Of a stretch of 64,000 bases of DNA, positions 1-7,853 are shown piece after piece. The notes under the pieces are model-generated. The model was not told the DNA's origin, ran no database searches, and saw only the letters and a program-made list of their open reading frames with translations. This DNA comes from CBDFGK01 sp965247075 (GTDB lineage: Bacteria > Pseudomonadota > Gammaproteobacteria > Pseudomonadales > Halieaceae), in the NCBI GenBank assembly GCA_965247075.1, contig CBDFGK010000002.1, positions 620,001 through 684,000 of the forward strand, given 5' to 3'. Position 1 is the first letter of the stretch, and each line of letters opens with the position of its first letter. The translations under genes were made by a program, and so were the position numbers.

Positions 1-1033
1 CGCCGGGGCGCTGGGCCCGCTGTGAGGGCATATTTTCAACCAGCGCCGCCACGGCCACTGCATTGACGGGCGCTTTGCGCTTGGCCAGTGTCAACAAGGT
101 ACCTGTGACGGCGGCAGCGCCGGACATATCGTATTTCATGCGCCACATGCCTTTTGGCGATTTGAGTGAGATACCACCTGAGTCAAAAGTGACACCCTTG
201 CCGACAAAGGCCAGTGGCGCCTCTTTGTCCTCGCCACCGCGATAGTTGATTACCAGCAAGCGAGGAGGGCGTTCACTACCCATACCGACCCCCAGTAATG
301 CACCCATGCCCAACTTGTCCATCTGCTTGACGTTGAGTACTTTGATGGAGACATTATCAACGCCGTCGAAAGCGGCGCGGGTGCGATCTACAAAAGATTG
401 CGGGTAGATCACATTGGCCGGTTCATTGATCAGGTCACGCGCAAAAAATACGCCATCGGCAACAGGCGCCAGCTTGTCACTCCAGTGCTGCGCCGTGTTC
501 TGGGAAAATGTTGTGTGAATAACAAAGCGCGTTGCTGGCGCGGCGTCATCCTCATCTTCATCGGCGCTTTTGTACTTGTCAAAATTGTAGGCGCCCAGTT
601 GCAATCCCAGCGCTATATGCGCCGCCGGAAATTCGATATCAGCTGCCAGACCGGACCAGACAATAGTAACCCGCTCCGTCTCGTCGGTGCCGGTAGCTGT
701 AACAATGGCTCCGCCCAGGTCCTGTAGGTCGCGGGCTGTGGGGGTCTGGTCGCCTACGCCGACGATGACTACCCGGTCATAGGACGCAACTGAATACAGG
801 GTTAATGATTTGTCCTTTTGCCCTTTAAAATCAGCAGCAGCAATGGCTTTCTGCAATTCTTCTGTTAATGTGGTTTCGAGCTTTGGTGGCAGCTTTCCAC
901 CTTCTGCCAGCGGGATCACCAGCGTGCCGGATATGGTCAGGTCGTCCAGTTCGGCAAATTGTGGCCTTAGCTCGGCGCTTGCCAGGGCCGGCAGGGCCAA
1001 TAGCAAGGCCAGCAGAGTAGATGTTATTCTCAT
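1..1033 (-). CDS. pepA: Leucyl aminopeptidase, M17 family (3' end beyond window)
   Basis: Reading from the ATG at 1033 leftwards gives an open frame that runs off the window edge (about 344 codons seen). M17 aminopeptidases are Mn/Zn enzymes that remove N-terminal residues from peptides. The metal-binding signature is present: VGKGVTFDSGGISLK, followed by MKYDMSGAAAV, then a VENMPSQRAQRPG stretch matching the usual AENMPSGNAQRPGD region. The N-terminal M17 domain (roughly residues 30-170) precedes it. The first about 20 residues, MRITSTLLALLLALPALASA, look like a cleavable Sec signal peptide, which is unusual because classical PepA is cytosolic. The last part of the catalytic domain lies outside the window. 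Family assignment is sure; periplasmic or secreted location is inferred from the leader only. Confidence 0.9.
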   Translation of the reverse strand, partial: MRITSTLLALLLALPALASAELRPQFAELDDLTISGTLVIPLAEGGKLPPKLETTLTEELQKAIAAADFKGQKDKSLTLYSVASYDRVVIVGVGDQTPTARDLQDLGGAIVTATGTDETERVTIVWSGLAADIEFPAAHIALGLQLGAYNFDKYKSADEDEDDAAPATRFVIHTTFSQNTAQHWSDKLAPVADGVFFARDLINEPANVIYPQSFVDRTRAAFDGVDNVSIKVLNVKQMDKLGMGALLGVGMGSERPPRLLVINYRGGEDKEAPLAFVGKGVTFDSGGISLKSPKGMWRMKYDMSGAAAVTGTLLTLAKRKAPVNAVAVAALVENMPSQRAQRPG

Positions 1034-1221
1034 GTTTTTCTCGCGATGTTTTGTAGACGCGCTAAGTTTACACGTAAACAGGCAGACCACCCAAGTCAGA
1101 GCCTCCATCAGCCAGCATAGCGAGCACACCGATAGCGGCTATCAAGACCCAGAGTTCAGTATCATTTCTCTATTGGGATATACTGCCAAGTGCAAGGAAA
1201 ACACACGATTAAGGAGATGGC

Positions 1222-2598
1222 ATGCAAGCCGGCGAAGTTAACAATGTAGATGATGCCAAGCGAATTGTCGAGGAACGGGGTCTGACGCATATTAAAGTCG
1301 GCGTCTTCGATATTGACGGTGTGTTGCGCGGCAAATACATGAGCCGGGGAAAATTTTTCTCTGCGCTGGATAAGGGTTTTGGATTTTGCGACGTGGTGCT
1401 GGGCTGGGATTCTGATGACCAGTTGTATGAAAATCCCGGTGTGAACTACACCGGCTGGCACACCGGTTATCCCGATGCGGCGGTTAACATACTGCCGGAA
1501 ACCTGCCGTGAATTGCCCTACGAACCCGGTATGTTGTTGTTCCTGTCTGAGTTCACGGCAGAGGCCGCCGCCATCTGCCCGCGCAATCTTCTCAAGCGAG
1601 TGTTACAGCGAGCGGCCGATATGGGCTACTCGTTGCGCGCCGCGCTGGAATACGAATTCTTTTTGTTTAACGAGACACCACAATCGGTGCGTGATAAAGG
1701 CTACCGCAATCTGGATTCTGCGACCCCTGGCATGTTTGGCTATTCGATGTTACGCAACTCCGTGTACAGCGATTGGTACCGGGATCTGCTGGATCTCAGT
1801 GAAGACATGGGTTTCCCACTGGAGGCGCTTCACACAGAAACAGGCCCCGGTGTACTGGAGGCCGCTATCAGCGTTGATGAGGCCCTGCGAGCTGCCGACA
1901 AGGGTGCGTTGTTCAAAACCTTTTGCAAAGTGTGGGCACAGCGCAATGGCATGATGGCGACCTTTATGGCCAAGTGGTCCAATGACTACCCCGGCCAGAG
2001 CGGGCATATTCATATGTCGCTGTTCGACAAGGATACCGATGCCTCCATGTTTTATGAGCAGGGCGCGGAGTACGGGATGAGTCAATTACAGCGACAGTTT
2101 CTCGCCGGTCAACAGCGGTTGATGCCGGAATTACTGGCCATGTTGGCGCAGACTGTGAATTCTTACTCCAGGTTGACACCTGGTTTCTGGGCGCCCACCG
2201 ATGCCACCTGGGGCGTTGAAAATCGCACCACCGCGCTGCGCGTGATACCCGGTAGTGCCAGTTCACAGCGGATTGAGTACCGGCTTGGCTCGGCCGATGC
2301 CAACCCCTATATCGCACTGGCCGCATCGATTGGCGCCGGGCTGTATGGCATTGAACATAAACTGGAGCCGGAAGCGATAGTCACCGGCAATGCCTATGAG
2401 CAAACCCATCCGATGCAGCCGGCGCTGCCGCGCAGTTTAATGGAGGCGGCCGGCGCGCTGCGGCAATCTGCCGCTGCCAGGGACCTGTTTGGTGATGAGT
2501 TTGTGGATCATTATGCGACCACCAGGGAGTGGGAAGAGGGTGAATTTCGCAAGCATATTACCGATTGGGAAATGCAGCGTTATTTCGAGATCATTTAA
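1222..2598 (+). CDS. Glutamine synthetase-like gamma-glutamyl ligase
   Basis: A 458-residue protein of the glutamine synthetase superfamily, close in length to type-I GS and to gamma-glutamyl-amine synthetases such as PuuA. These enzymes use ATP to couple the glutamate gamma-carboxylate to ammonia or an amine. Visible signatures are the metal/ATP glutamates in ALEYEFFLF, ETGPGVLEAAI, the GQSGHIHMSL histidine loop, NRTTALRVI and the terminal RIEYRLGSADANPYIALA block. A good Shine-Dalgarno (aaggag, 1211-1216) precedes the ATG. It is followed after 2 nt by an iron-type alcohol dehydrogenase, suggesting a two-gene unit that handles an amine or amino-alcohol rather than ammonia assimilation. The amine substrate cannot be read from the sequence; main-line GlnA is less likely given this context. 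Confidence 0.85.
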   Translation: MQAGEVNNVDDAKRIVEERGLTHIKVGVFDIDGVLRGKYMSRGKFFSALDKGFGFCDVVLGWDSDDQLYENPGVNYTGWHTGYPDAAVNILPETCRELPYEPGMLLFLSEFTAEAAAICPRNLLKRVLQRAADMGYSLRAALEYEFFLFNETPQSVRDKGYRNLDSATPGMFGYSMLRNSVYSDWYRDLLDLSEDMGFPLEALHTETGPGVLEAAISVDEALRAADKGALFKTFCKVWAQRNGMMATFMAKWSNDYPGQSGHIHMSLFDKDTDASMFYEQGAEYGMSQLQRQFLAGQQRLMPELLAMLAQTVNSYSRLTPGFWAPTDATWGVENRTTALRVIPGSASSQRIEYRLGSADANPYIALAASIGAGLYGIEHKLEPEAIVTGNAYEQTHPMQPALPRSLMEAAGALRQSAAARDLFGDEFVDHYATTREWEEGEFRKHITDWEMQRYFEII

Positions 2599-2600
2599 TT

Positions 2601-3770
2601 ATGACCACCATTACACTGCACGGTAACTGGAACTACCCCACCAGTATCAGCATCGGCGCGGGACGAATCAGCGAACTGGGCCAGGGATGCAGAGACCTGG
2701 GTATGCTGTCACCGCTACTGGTGACCGACCCGGGATTGGCCGAATTGCCGATGATCGGCATTGCAACGCAATGCTGCCGGCAGGCGGGCGTAGAGGCGGC
2801 CGTGTTTAGCAATATTCAAGGTAATCCCACCGGCGAGAATATTGAGGCCGGGGTAGACGTTTTCCGCCGCGGTGGTCACGACAGCGTCATCGCCTTTGGC
2901 GGTGGTTCGGCACTGGATGCGGGCAAGGCCATAGGTTTAATGGCCGGACAGCAACGCCCGCTCTTTGATTTCGCCGATGAAGGTGACAACTGGCAGCGCG
3001 TCGATGCCAGCGCCATGGTGCCGGTAGTGGCCGTACCCACTACCGCGGGCACCGGCTCAGAAGTGGGCAGAGCCTCGGTCATCACAGCTACTGACCTGCA
3101 GCAGAAAGTTATTATCTTTCACCCCGATATGTTGCCGGGCATGGTGATTCTGGACCCCGAACTTACCGTAAGCCTGCCTGCACACATTACCGCCGCTACT
3201 GGCATGGATGCCCTGTCCCATAATCTGGAGGCATTGTGCGCAGCGTATTTTCACCCCATGGCTGAAGGCATCGCCATGGAGGGTATACGCACGGTCAGCC
3301 AGTATTTGCCCCGTGCCTGCGCCGACGGCGGCGATATAGAGGCCCGCACCCAGATGCTGGTGGCCTCAACCATGGGTGCCACCGCTTTCCAGCGCGGTTT
3401 GGGCGGTATGCATGCTCTGGCGCATCCCTTGGGGGCGCTGTACAACGCCCACCACGGTTTGCTGAACGCCATCCTGATGCCCTATGTATTGAAAGCCAAT
3501 GCCAGCGCAATCACCGAGATCCTCACCCGTGCGGCTCGCTATATTGACCTGGATAAGCCCGGCTTCGACACATTTTTGGGCTGGGTGCTGGAATTGCGCA
3601 GCACCGTCGGTATTCCGCATACACTGAGCGAAATCGGCATTAACGCCGATGATGCCGAGCGCGTAGGACAGATGGCGGCGGCCGACCCCTCAGCCGGGGG
3701 TAATCCGATTGCACTTACAGCCGAGGAATACGCCGCGCTATTTACCGATGCTGTAAATGGCTGTTTGTAA
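2601..3770 (+). CDS. Iron-containing alcohol dehydrogenase
   Basis: A 389-residue group-III (Fe-dependent) NAD(P)-alcohol dehydrogenase. The cofactor loop GGGSALDAGKAIGLMAG, the phosphate-contacting PTTAGTGSEV motif and the metal-binding histidines in GGMHALAHPLGALYNAHHG are all present, and length matches the family (about 380-390). I chose the ATG at 2601 because it lies 2 nt after the upstream stop; the longer open frame from 2565 overlaps the ligase end and has no family match at its start. Probably co-translated with the preceding GS-like ligase. The likely role is oxidation of an alcohol to an aldehyde, or the reverse, in the same amine or alcohol pathway; the substrate is unknown. Confidence 0.9.
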   Translation: MTTITLHGNWNYPTSISIGAGRISELGQGCRDLGMLSPLLVTDPGLAELPMIGIATQCCRQAGVEAAVFSNIQGNPTGENIEAGVDVFRRGGHDSVIAFGGGSALDAGKAIGLMAGQQRPLFDFADEGDNWQRVDASAMVPVVAVPTTAGTGSEVGRASVITATDLQQKVIIFHPDMLPGMVILDPELTVSLPAHITAATGMDALSHNLEALCAAYFHPMAEGIAMEGIRTVSQYLPRACADGGDIEARTQMLVASTMGATAFQRGLGGMHALAHPLGALYNAHHGLLNAILMPYVLKANASAITEILTRAARYIDLDKPGFDTFLGWVLELRSTVGIPHTLSEIGINADDAERVGQMAAADPSAGGNPIALTAEEYAALFTDAVNGCL

Positions 3771-3785
3771 CCTGCGCGAGAAATA

Positions 3786-3855
3786 GGGTCAAAGTAAAAA
3801 CTCCTGCTAACTTCTGGGCAGCAGCAAGCTCTTAGCGGAGTTTTTACTCTGACCC
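3786..3855. repeat. REP-like long inverted repeat between convergent genes
   Basis: Arms 3786-3804 (GGGTCAAAGTAAAAACTCC) and 3837-3855 are reverse complements with one mismatch in 19. Pairing continues imperfectly inward (GCTAA/TTAGC). The hairpin lies between the stop of the alcohol dehydrogenase and arfB, and the right arm covers the arfB stop codon. It may act as a two-way terminator. The GGGTCA...AGTAAA arm resembles REP-type repeats mobilised by REP-associated tyrosine transposases; no such transposase is seen here. Confidence 0.6.
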
Positions 3856-4263
3856 CAAAACCTTACCACGGGATTTCTTGAGCTTGCCATGCCGGGTCTT
3901 GCTATCCATGCGCTTGCGCTGGGAAGAGCGGCTTGGTTTGGTGGCCCGGCGTTTTTTCTGTACGGCGGTCGCCGCACGGATCAGCAACTGCAGTCGTAAC
4001 AGGGCGTCCTCGCGATTCTTGTCCTGGCTGCGGTATTTCTGTGCCTTGATAACGATAATGCCGTCTTTGTTAATACGCTGATCAGAAAGTTTGAGCAGTT
4101 GTTGTTTGTAAAAGTCGGGCAGGGACGAGCCACTGATATCAAAACGCAGGTGCACAGCCGTAGAGACCTTGTTGACGTTTTGCCCACCGGCACCCTGGGC
4201 GCGAATGGCCTGCCACTCGATTTCCGCCTCGGGAATATCAACGCTATTTGAAATCTTTACCAT
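3844..4263 (-). CDS. arfB: Alternative ribosome-rescue factor / peptidyl-tRNA hydrolase ArfB
   Basis: A 139-residue protein of the class-I release-factor domain family (YaeJ/ArfB). ArfB enters ribosomes stalled on non-stop mRNAs and hydrolyses the peptidyl-tRNA. The catalytic GGQ is in RAQGAGGQNVNKVSTAVHLR (residues about 20-40). The C-terminal tail is strongly basic, with many Lys and Arg, as needed to probe the empty mRNA channel. Length matches E. coli ArfB (140). It lacks the codon-recognition domains of RF1/RF2. Convergent with the alcohol dehydrogenase; its stop is inside the REP-like hairpin. Confidence 0.93.
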   Translation of the reverse strand: MVKISNSVDIPEAEIEWQAIRAQGAGGQNVNKVSTAVHLRFDISGSSLPDFYKQQLLKLSDQRINKDGIIVIKAQKYRSQDKNREDALLRLQLLIRAATAVQKKRRATKPSRSSQRKRMDSKTRHGKLKKSRGKVLGSE

Positions 4264-4304
4264 ATCTGTATGATAACCGAGCTACTCACAGGAGATCACC
4301 ATAG

Positions 4305-4664
4305 ATGACGGCTAATAATCCCTATCTGGAAGGCAACCTTGCCGCGGCGCATGCCCTGTGGCTTTCACGGTAACTGGGTAGCGGACTCCTGATCAACAGG
4401 CCCCGACTGTCGCTGTGGCGGGTAGATTTTGATGATGCCTGGGGCAGTAGTTTTTATATAGACCCCGCCACGGGGCGCTTCCTTGTGCGCCGGCACACCT
4501 TATGGCGCGTATTCGATTTTCTGTGGATGTTGCACATCATGGATTACGATGAGCGCGACAATGTGAACAACACGCTGTTGCGCGGCGCGACTATTTTGGC
4601 GCTGATGTTTGCGCTGAGTGGTCTGTGGCTGCTGTATTTTAGATTCCGGCCGCGGCGGGCCTAA
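4305..4664 (+). pseudogene. Broken PepSY-type membrane protein gene
   Basis: An ATG at 4305 behind a GGAG-type ribosome site opens a frame that meets TAA at 4371, then continues without stops to TAA at 4662. The downstream part (SLWRVDFDDAWGSSFYIDPATG, then WMLHIMDYDERDN and a membrane segment LRGATILALMFALSGLWLLY) is clearly homologous to the C-terminal half of the next gene (VWRVDYADD..., LLMLHFMDYGRT...). It therefore looks like a tandem paralogue that has lost its N-terminal membrane segment and carries an in-frame stop. Re-initiation downstream of the stop cannot be excluded. The next gene starts 1 nt after its stop, implying former co-translation. Confidence 0.6.
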
Positions 4665-4665
4665 C

Positions 4666-5352
4666 ATGCGTTTTATCCGCAAATTGCACAAATGGCTGGG
4701 TTTGCTACTGGCTGTACAAATCCTTATCTGGATCGGCAGTGGCCTGCTGCTCAGTTTTACCGATAGCCGCGAGGTCAGCGGCCGCAATACCCGCTTTTCT
4801 GCCTACCAGGCATTTCCCTTGCTGAACCAGTTTCCGGTGGTGCCAATCACGGTGCTGGATTTACCGACTGGCCCAATCCACCAGTTGCAACTCAAGCGCC
4901 TGCATTCAACAGTGGTATACCGGGTACAAACAGAGCGGGGATGGCACACGTTTGATGCCAAATCCGGGCAATCGATGACCGTAGCACAGGATCTGGCAGC
5001 CAAGATCGCCCAGGACAGTTATTCTGGCAACGGCGCCCGGCTGCGTACCGAGTACCTAGCCCAGGGCGCGGTGGAAGTTCCGGCATATACCGGTGCTGTC
5101 TGGCGTGTCGATTATGCCGACGACATCAATACCCGCGTCTACGTCGCTGCCAGTGACGGTCGTCTCCTCGAACACCGCAACGACAGTTGGGAGCCGGCCG
5201 ATTTTCTGCTCATGCTGCACTTTATGGATTACGGCAGGACAGGGGGTTTTAACACCGTGCAGATTATCCTGTTCGGCTTTGCGCAGCTGTGGCTGGCGAT
5301 ATCCGGAGCCCTGCCGATGATACAGGTTATCCGCAGACGAAGATTTAGCTAG
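4666..5352 (+). CDS. PepSY-domain membrane protein
   Basis: A 228-residue protein with an N-terminal membrane segment (KWLGLLLAVQILIWIGSGLLL), a periplasmic PepSY-like region (about residues 90-165, with VWRVDYADDINTRVYVAASDG) and a C-terminal membrane segment (VQIILFGFAQLWLAISGALP). The architecture matches short PepSY-associated membrane proteins, which often go with iron uptake or membrane redox functions; no catalytic residues are evident and the specific role is unknown. The ATG at 4666 follows the upstream stop by 1 nt; the longer frame from 4618 overlaps the previous coding remnant and is not preferred. Confidence 0.8.
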   Translation: MRFIRKLHKWLGLLLAVQILIWIGSGLLLSFTDSREVSGRNTRFSAYQAFPLLNQFPVVPITVLDLPTGPIHQLQLKRLHSTVVYRVQTERGWHTFDAKSGQSMTVAQDLAAKIAQDSYSGNGARLRTEYLAQGAVEVPAYTGAVWRVDYADDINTRVYVAASDGRLLEHRNDSWEPADFLLMLHFMDYGRTGGFNTVQIILFGFAQLWLAISGALPMIQVIRRRRFS

Positions 5353-5464
5353 ATTCGTCTTTTGGCGGGCCAGGCGCCCCCGATGAAGCTCGGCCTCCCA
5401 CCTGGACCGCGGCTTTCCCGTCGCACACCTGCTTGAAAAGACAGGTGAATCTGTTGCTTGCGTA

Positions 5465-5477
5465 TTTCATAATGAAA
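5465..5477. promoter_or_regulatory. Candidate upstream activator site (palindrome)
   Basis: TTTCATAATGAAA, a palindrome with 6-bp arms and one central base, lies about 155 nt upstream of the -24/-12 element at 5629-5645. Sigma-54 activators bind dyads at about this distance. That the PrpR-type regulator at 12418 binds here is a guess from position and symmetry only. The rest of the 5353-5711 gap holds no convincing gene. Confidence 0.35.
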
Positions 5478-5628
5478 CAATAAAGTTTAGTAATGAAAAA
5501 ACTATTGAGTTGCGAGGTGCACGCCACAAAGGTAGCCACTTTACAGAAGGATATCAAAAGTAACGTAACTCGTTGAATAATATATGTATGACCTGTTTCC
5601 AAAAGGCTTGAACGAGTTGAAGAAGAAG

Positions 5629-5645
5629 TTGGCACCGTTTGTGCA
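5629..5645 (+). promoter_or_regulatory. Sigma-54 (-24/-12) promoter
   Basis: TTGGCACCGTTTGTGCA matches the sigma-54 consensus TTGGCAC-N5-TTGCA with the invariant GG (5631-5632) and GC (5643-5644) separated by exactly 10 nt. It sits 66 nt before the ATG of the CoA-transferase gene, the first gene of an operon that also contains a sigma-54 activator gene. Spacing, conserved dinucleotides and context agree; the one clear departure is G for T in the -12 half (GTGC for TTGC). Confidence 0.75.
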
Positions 5646-5711
5646 GCGTAATTTAGAGGTAATCGTTCTCTATTTCAATCTGACCACACTATTGAGGGGC
5701 TTGACGCAGCG

Positions 5712-6911
5712 ATGGAGAAACCGCTTGAAGGAATAAGGATCCTCGATCTGACACATATGTTGTCTGGGCCTTACGGCGCCATGATTCTGGCGGATCTTGG
5801 CGCAGAAACTATCAAGGTTGAGCCACTGCATGGAGAGGGCACTCGCAAGCTACTGGCGCAGGATCCCGATAATTCACTCGATGGCCAAGGGGCGTACTTT
5901 ATTACTCTGAATCGGAACAAGCAGAGCGTAGCACTGGACCTCAAATCGGAGCAGGGTCTGAGTGTATTTTACGACCTGGTACGAAAATCCGATATCGTGA
6001 TTGAAAATTTCAGTGCGGGGGTTAGCGCCAAGCTAAAGACCGACTATGCCCGCCTTGCTGAGATCAACCCGGCAGTCATTAATTGCTCCATCAGTGGCTT
6101 TGGGTCGACCGGCCCAAGCTTCCAGCGTCCCGCTTTCGACCAGGTCGTTCAGGCTCTCGGTGGTGGTATGTCAATCACCGGTGCCGGTCCGCAGCACCCC
6201 ATTCGTGCGGGTATTCCCGTCGGCGACCTGGCTGGCGGCATGTTCGGAGTAATGGGCATCCTGGCGGCACTTTATGAGAGAGAGCAAAGTGGCAAAGGGC
6301 AGCACGTTGATATTTCCATGCTTGACTGCCAGATTTCAATGCTCAATTACATGGCTACCATGTACTTCCTGTCGGGGAAGGATCCGCACCCCATCGGTAA
6401 CTCTCACTTCGTGCACGTGCCCTACAACAGCTATTCAACTAAGGATGGGCACATCATCATTGCGGTGATCTTTGATAACTTCTGGGATAACTTGCTGGAG
6501 GTAATCGACTTCGAACCATTCCGCCAGGAGAAGTACAGGACTCAGCCCGGGCGATTGGAAGACAAATCCCTGATCGATAGCAAACTCAATGAGATACTCG
6601 GTACACAAACGTCAGAGTACTGGTTGAAGCGTCTCAACGAAAAACGTATCCCCTGCGCCAGAGTTAACCATTTTAGTGAGGCTCTGAGTGACGAGCAGGT
6701 GGTGGCGAGAAATATGGTTGTTGATCTGAAGCACCCGAATGGCGCTTCCACCAAGGGGCCCGGAAATCCGATCAAGTTGTCACGTACCGACGAAGAATCT
6801 TATTCCCCGGCTCCCCTCTTGGGGCAGCATACGACAGATGTGCTTGGCCGGGTGCTGGGCTATATGGACGACGATATTGAGCGCTTGCGAGCTGCGGGAG
6901 CAATATCATGA
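5712..6911 (+). CDS. Family III CoA-transferase (CaiB/BaiF)
   Basis: A 399-residue class-III CoA-transferase, which moves CoA between carboxylic acids through an aspartyl-CoA mixed anhydride. The start GIRILDLTHMLSGPYGAMIL and the ADLGAETIKVEP block are typical. The family's catalytic Asp is probably in GQHVDISMLD (about residue 197). The C-terminal region LLGQHTTDVL is also family-standard. First gene behind the -24/-12 promoter; its stop overlaps the next start (ATGA). It probably activates an acid produced in the pathway as its CoA thioester for cleavage by the following lyase. Donor and acceptor are not inferable. Confidence 0.92.
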   Translation: MEKPLEGIRILDLTHMLSGPYGAMILADLGAETIKVEPLHGEGTRKLLAQDPDNSLDGQGAYFITLNRNKQSVALDLKSEQGLSVFYDLVRKSDIVIENFSAGVSAKLKTDYARLAEINPAVINCSISGFGSTGPSFQRPAFDQVVQALGGGMSITGAGPQHPIRAGIPVGDLAGGMFGVMGILAALYEREQSGKGQHVDISMLDCQISMLNYMATMYFLSGKDPHPIGNSHFVHVPYNSYSTKDGHIIIAVIFDNFWDNLLEVIDFEPFRQEKYRTQPGRLEDKSLIDSKLNEILGTQTSEYWLKRLNEKRIPCARVNHFSEALSDEQVVARNMVVDLKHPNGASTKGPGNPIKLSRTDEESYSPAPLLGQHTTDVLGRVLGYMDDDIERLRAAGAIS

Positions 6912-7813
6912 GCAAATCTGCCATCATCATCATTAATGAAGTAGGCCCAAGAGACGGCCTCCAGAGTCAGTCCAGGCACCTGAGCCTGGAGCAGCGTAGG
7001 CTGCTCGTAGAGACCTTGCTCGAAGCCAGGTTGCGGAATATAGAGGTGGGCAGCTTTGTCTCTCCCAGGGTGGTCCCGCAGATGGCGGCGACGGATGAGC
7101 TGTTTGCCTTGTTGCAACCTGCCCCGGACGTTTGCCTCAGCGCCCTTGTCCCCAATATGCGCGGCTACGAAAACGCTATTCAGGCCGGGGTGAAAACAGT
7201 TGCGGTGGTCGCATCAGCGACAGAAACCATGAACCAGAAGAATATTAATATGAACCTTGCCGAGACTTTCGAGGTTGCGCGCGCTGTTATCGAACGCGGC
7301 CACAGGGATGGTGTCGCGGTGCAGGTCTACCTCTCTGTTGCGTTTGAATGCCCTTTCGAGGGCGTGGTTGAGCCAGAGCTCATTCGTGAGCAGGCTGCAA
7401 ACTTGTCTGCCTGGGGAGCCGATCTCATCGTTATTGCCGATACGATCGGGGCTGCGAATCCCGCCCAGGTTCGCTCGCTGATGAGCATGCTGGTGGCTGA
7501 ACATGGGGAAAATAACCTGGCCTGTCATTTCCATGATACCCGTGCGATGGGGCTGGCCAATGTCTATGCAGCAATTGAAAGCGGAGTGAGACGTTTTGAT
7601 AGTTCTCTTGGAGGCCTGGGCGGATGCCCTTTCTCTCCCGGCGCTAAAGGTAATGTTGCTACCGAGGACGTGGTAATGATGTGCGAACAGATGGGGTTCG
7701 CCACAGGGGTCGAAATGCCCGTCCTATTGCGCGCCGTAGCACTGGTGAGTGAAATGACTGGCATGCAGCAGGGCGGAAGAGCGCACCATTGGATAAGTAC
7801 TAACGCGGCCTGA
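6908..7813 (+). CDS. Hydroxymethylglutaryl-CoA lyase-like enzyme
   Basis: A 301-residue HMGL-like TIM-barrel lyase, usual length for bacterial HMG-CoA lyase. Catalytic Arg/Asp appear in NEVGPRDGLQ, metal histidines in ACHFHDTRAMGLAN, and the signature Cys loop in GLGGCPFSPGAKGNVATED. Members cleave 3-hydroxy-3-methylacyl-CoAs (HMG-CoA to acetoacetate and acetyl-CoA) or relatives such as citramalyl-type substrates. It overlaps the CoA-transferase by 4 nt, so the two are likely translationally coupled and act in sequence. True HMG-CoA specificity is not proven; linkage to hydantoinase genes rather than leucine-degradation genes argues for a different acyl-CoA. Confidence 0.88.
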   Translation: MSKSAIIIINEVGPRDGLQSQSRHLSLEQRRLLVETLLEARLRNIEVGSFVSPRVVPQMAATDELFALLQPAPDVCLSALVPNMRGYENAIQAGVKTVAVVASATETMNQKNINMNLAETFEVARAVIERGHRDGVAVQVYLSVAFECPFEGVVEPELIREQAANLSAWGADLIVIADTIGAANPAQVRSLMSMLVAEHGENNLACHFHDTRAMGLANVYAAIESGVRRFDSSLGGLGGCPFSPGAKGNVATEDVVMMCEQMGFATGVEMPVLLRAVALVSEMTGMQQGGRAHHWISTNAA

Positions 7814-7853
7814 GTTGATCGGGTAAGACGCAAGTATTGAGGAGATTTTGCAT

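Noticed and set aside
5426..5447. Hairpin CACCTG...CAGGTG after the PepSY gene as a terminator
   Set aside because: The stem is only 6 bp with a 10-nt loop and no T run follows.
5345..5635. Minus-strand 96-codon frame in the gap before the CoA-transferase
   Set aside because: No ribosome site, no recognisable domain, and it covers the regulatory region with the sigma-54 promoter.
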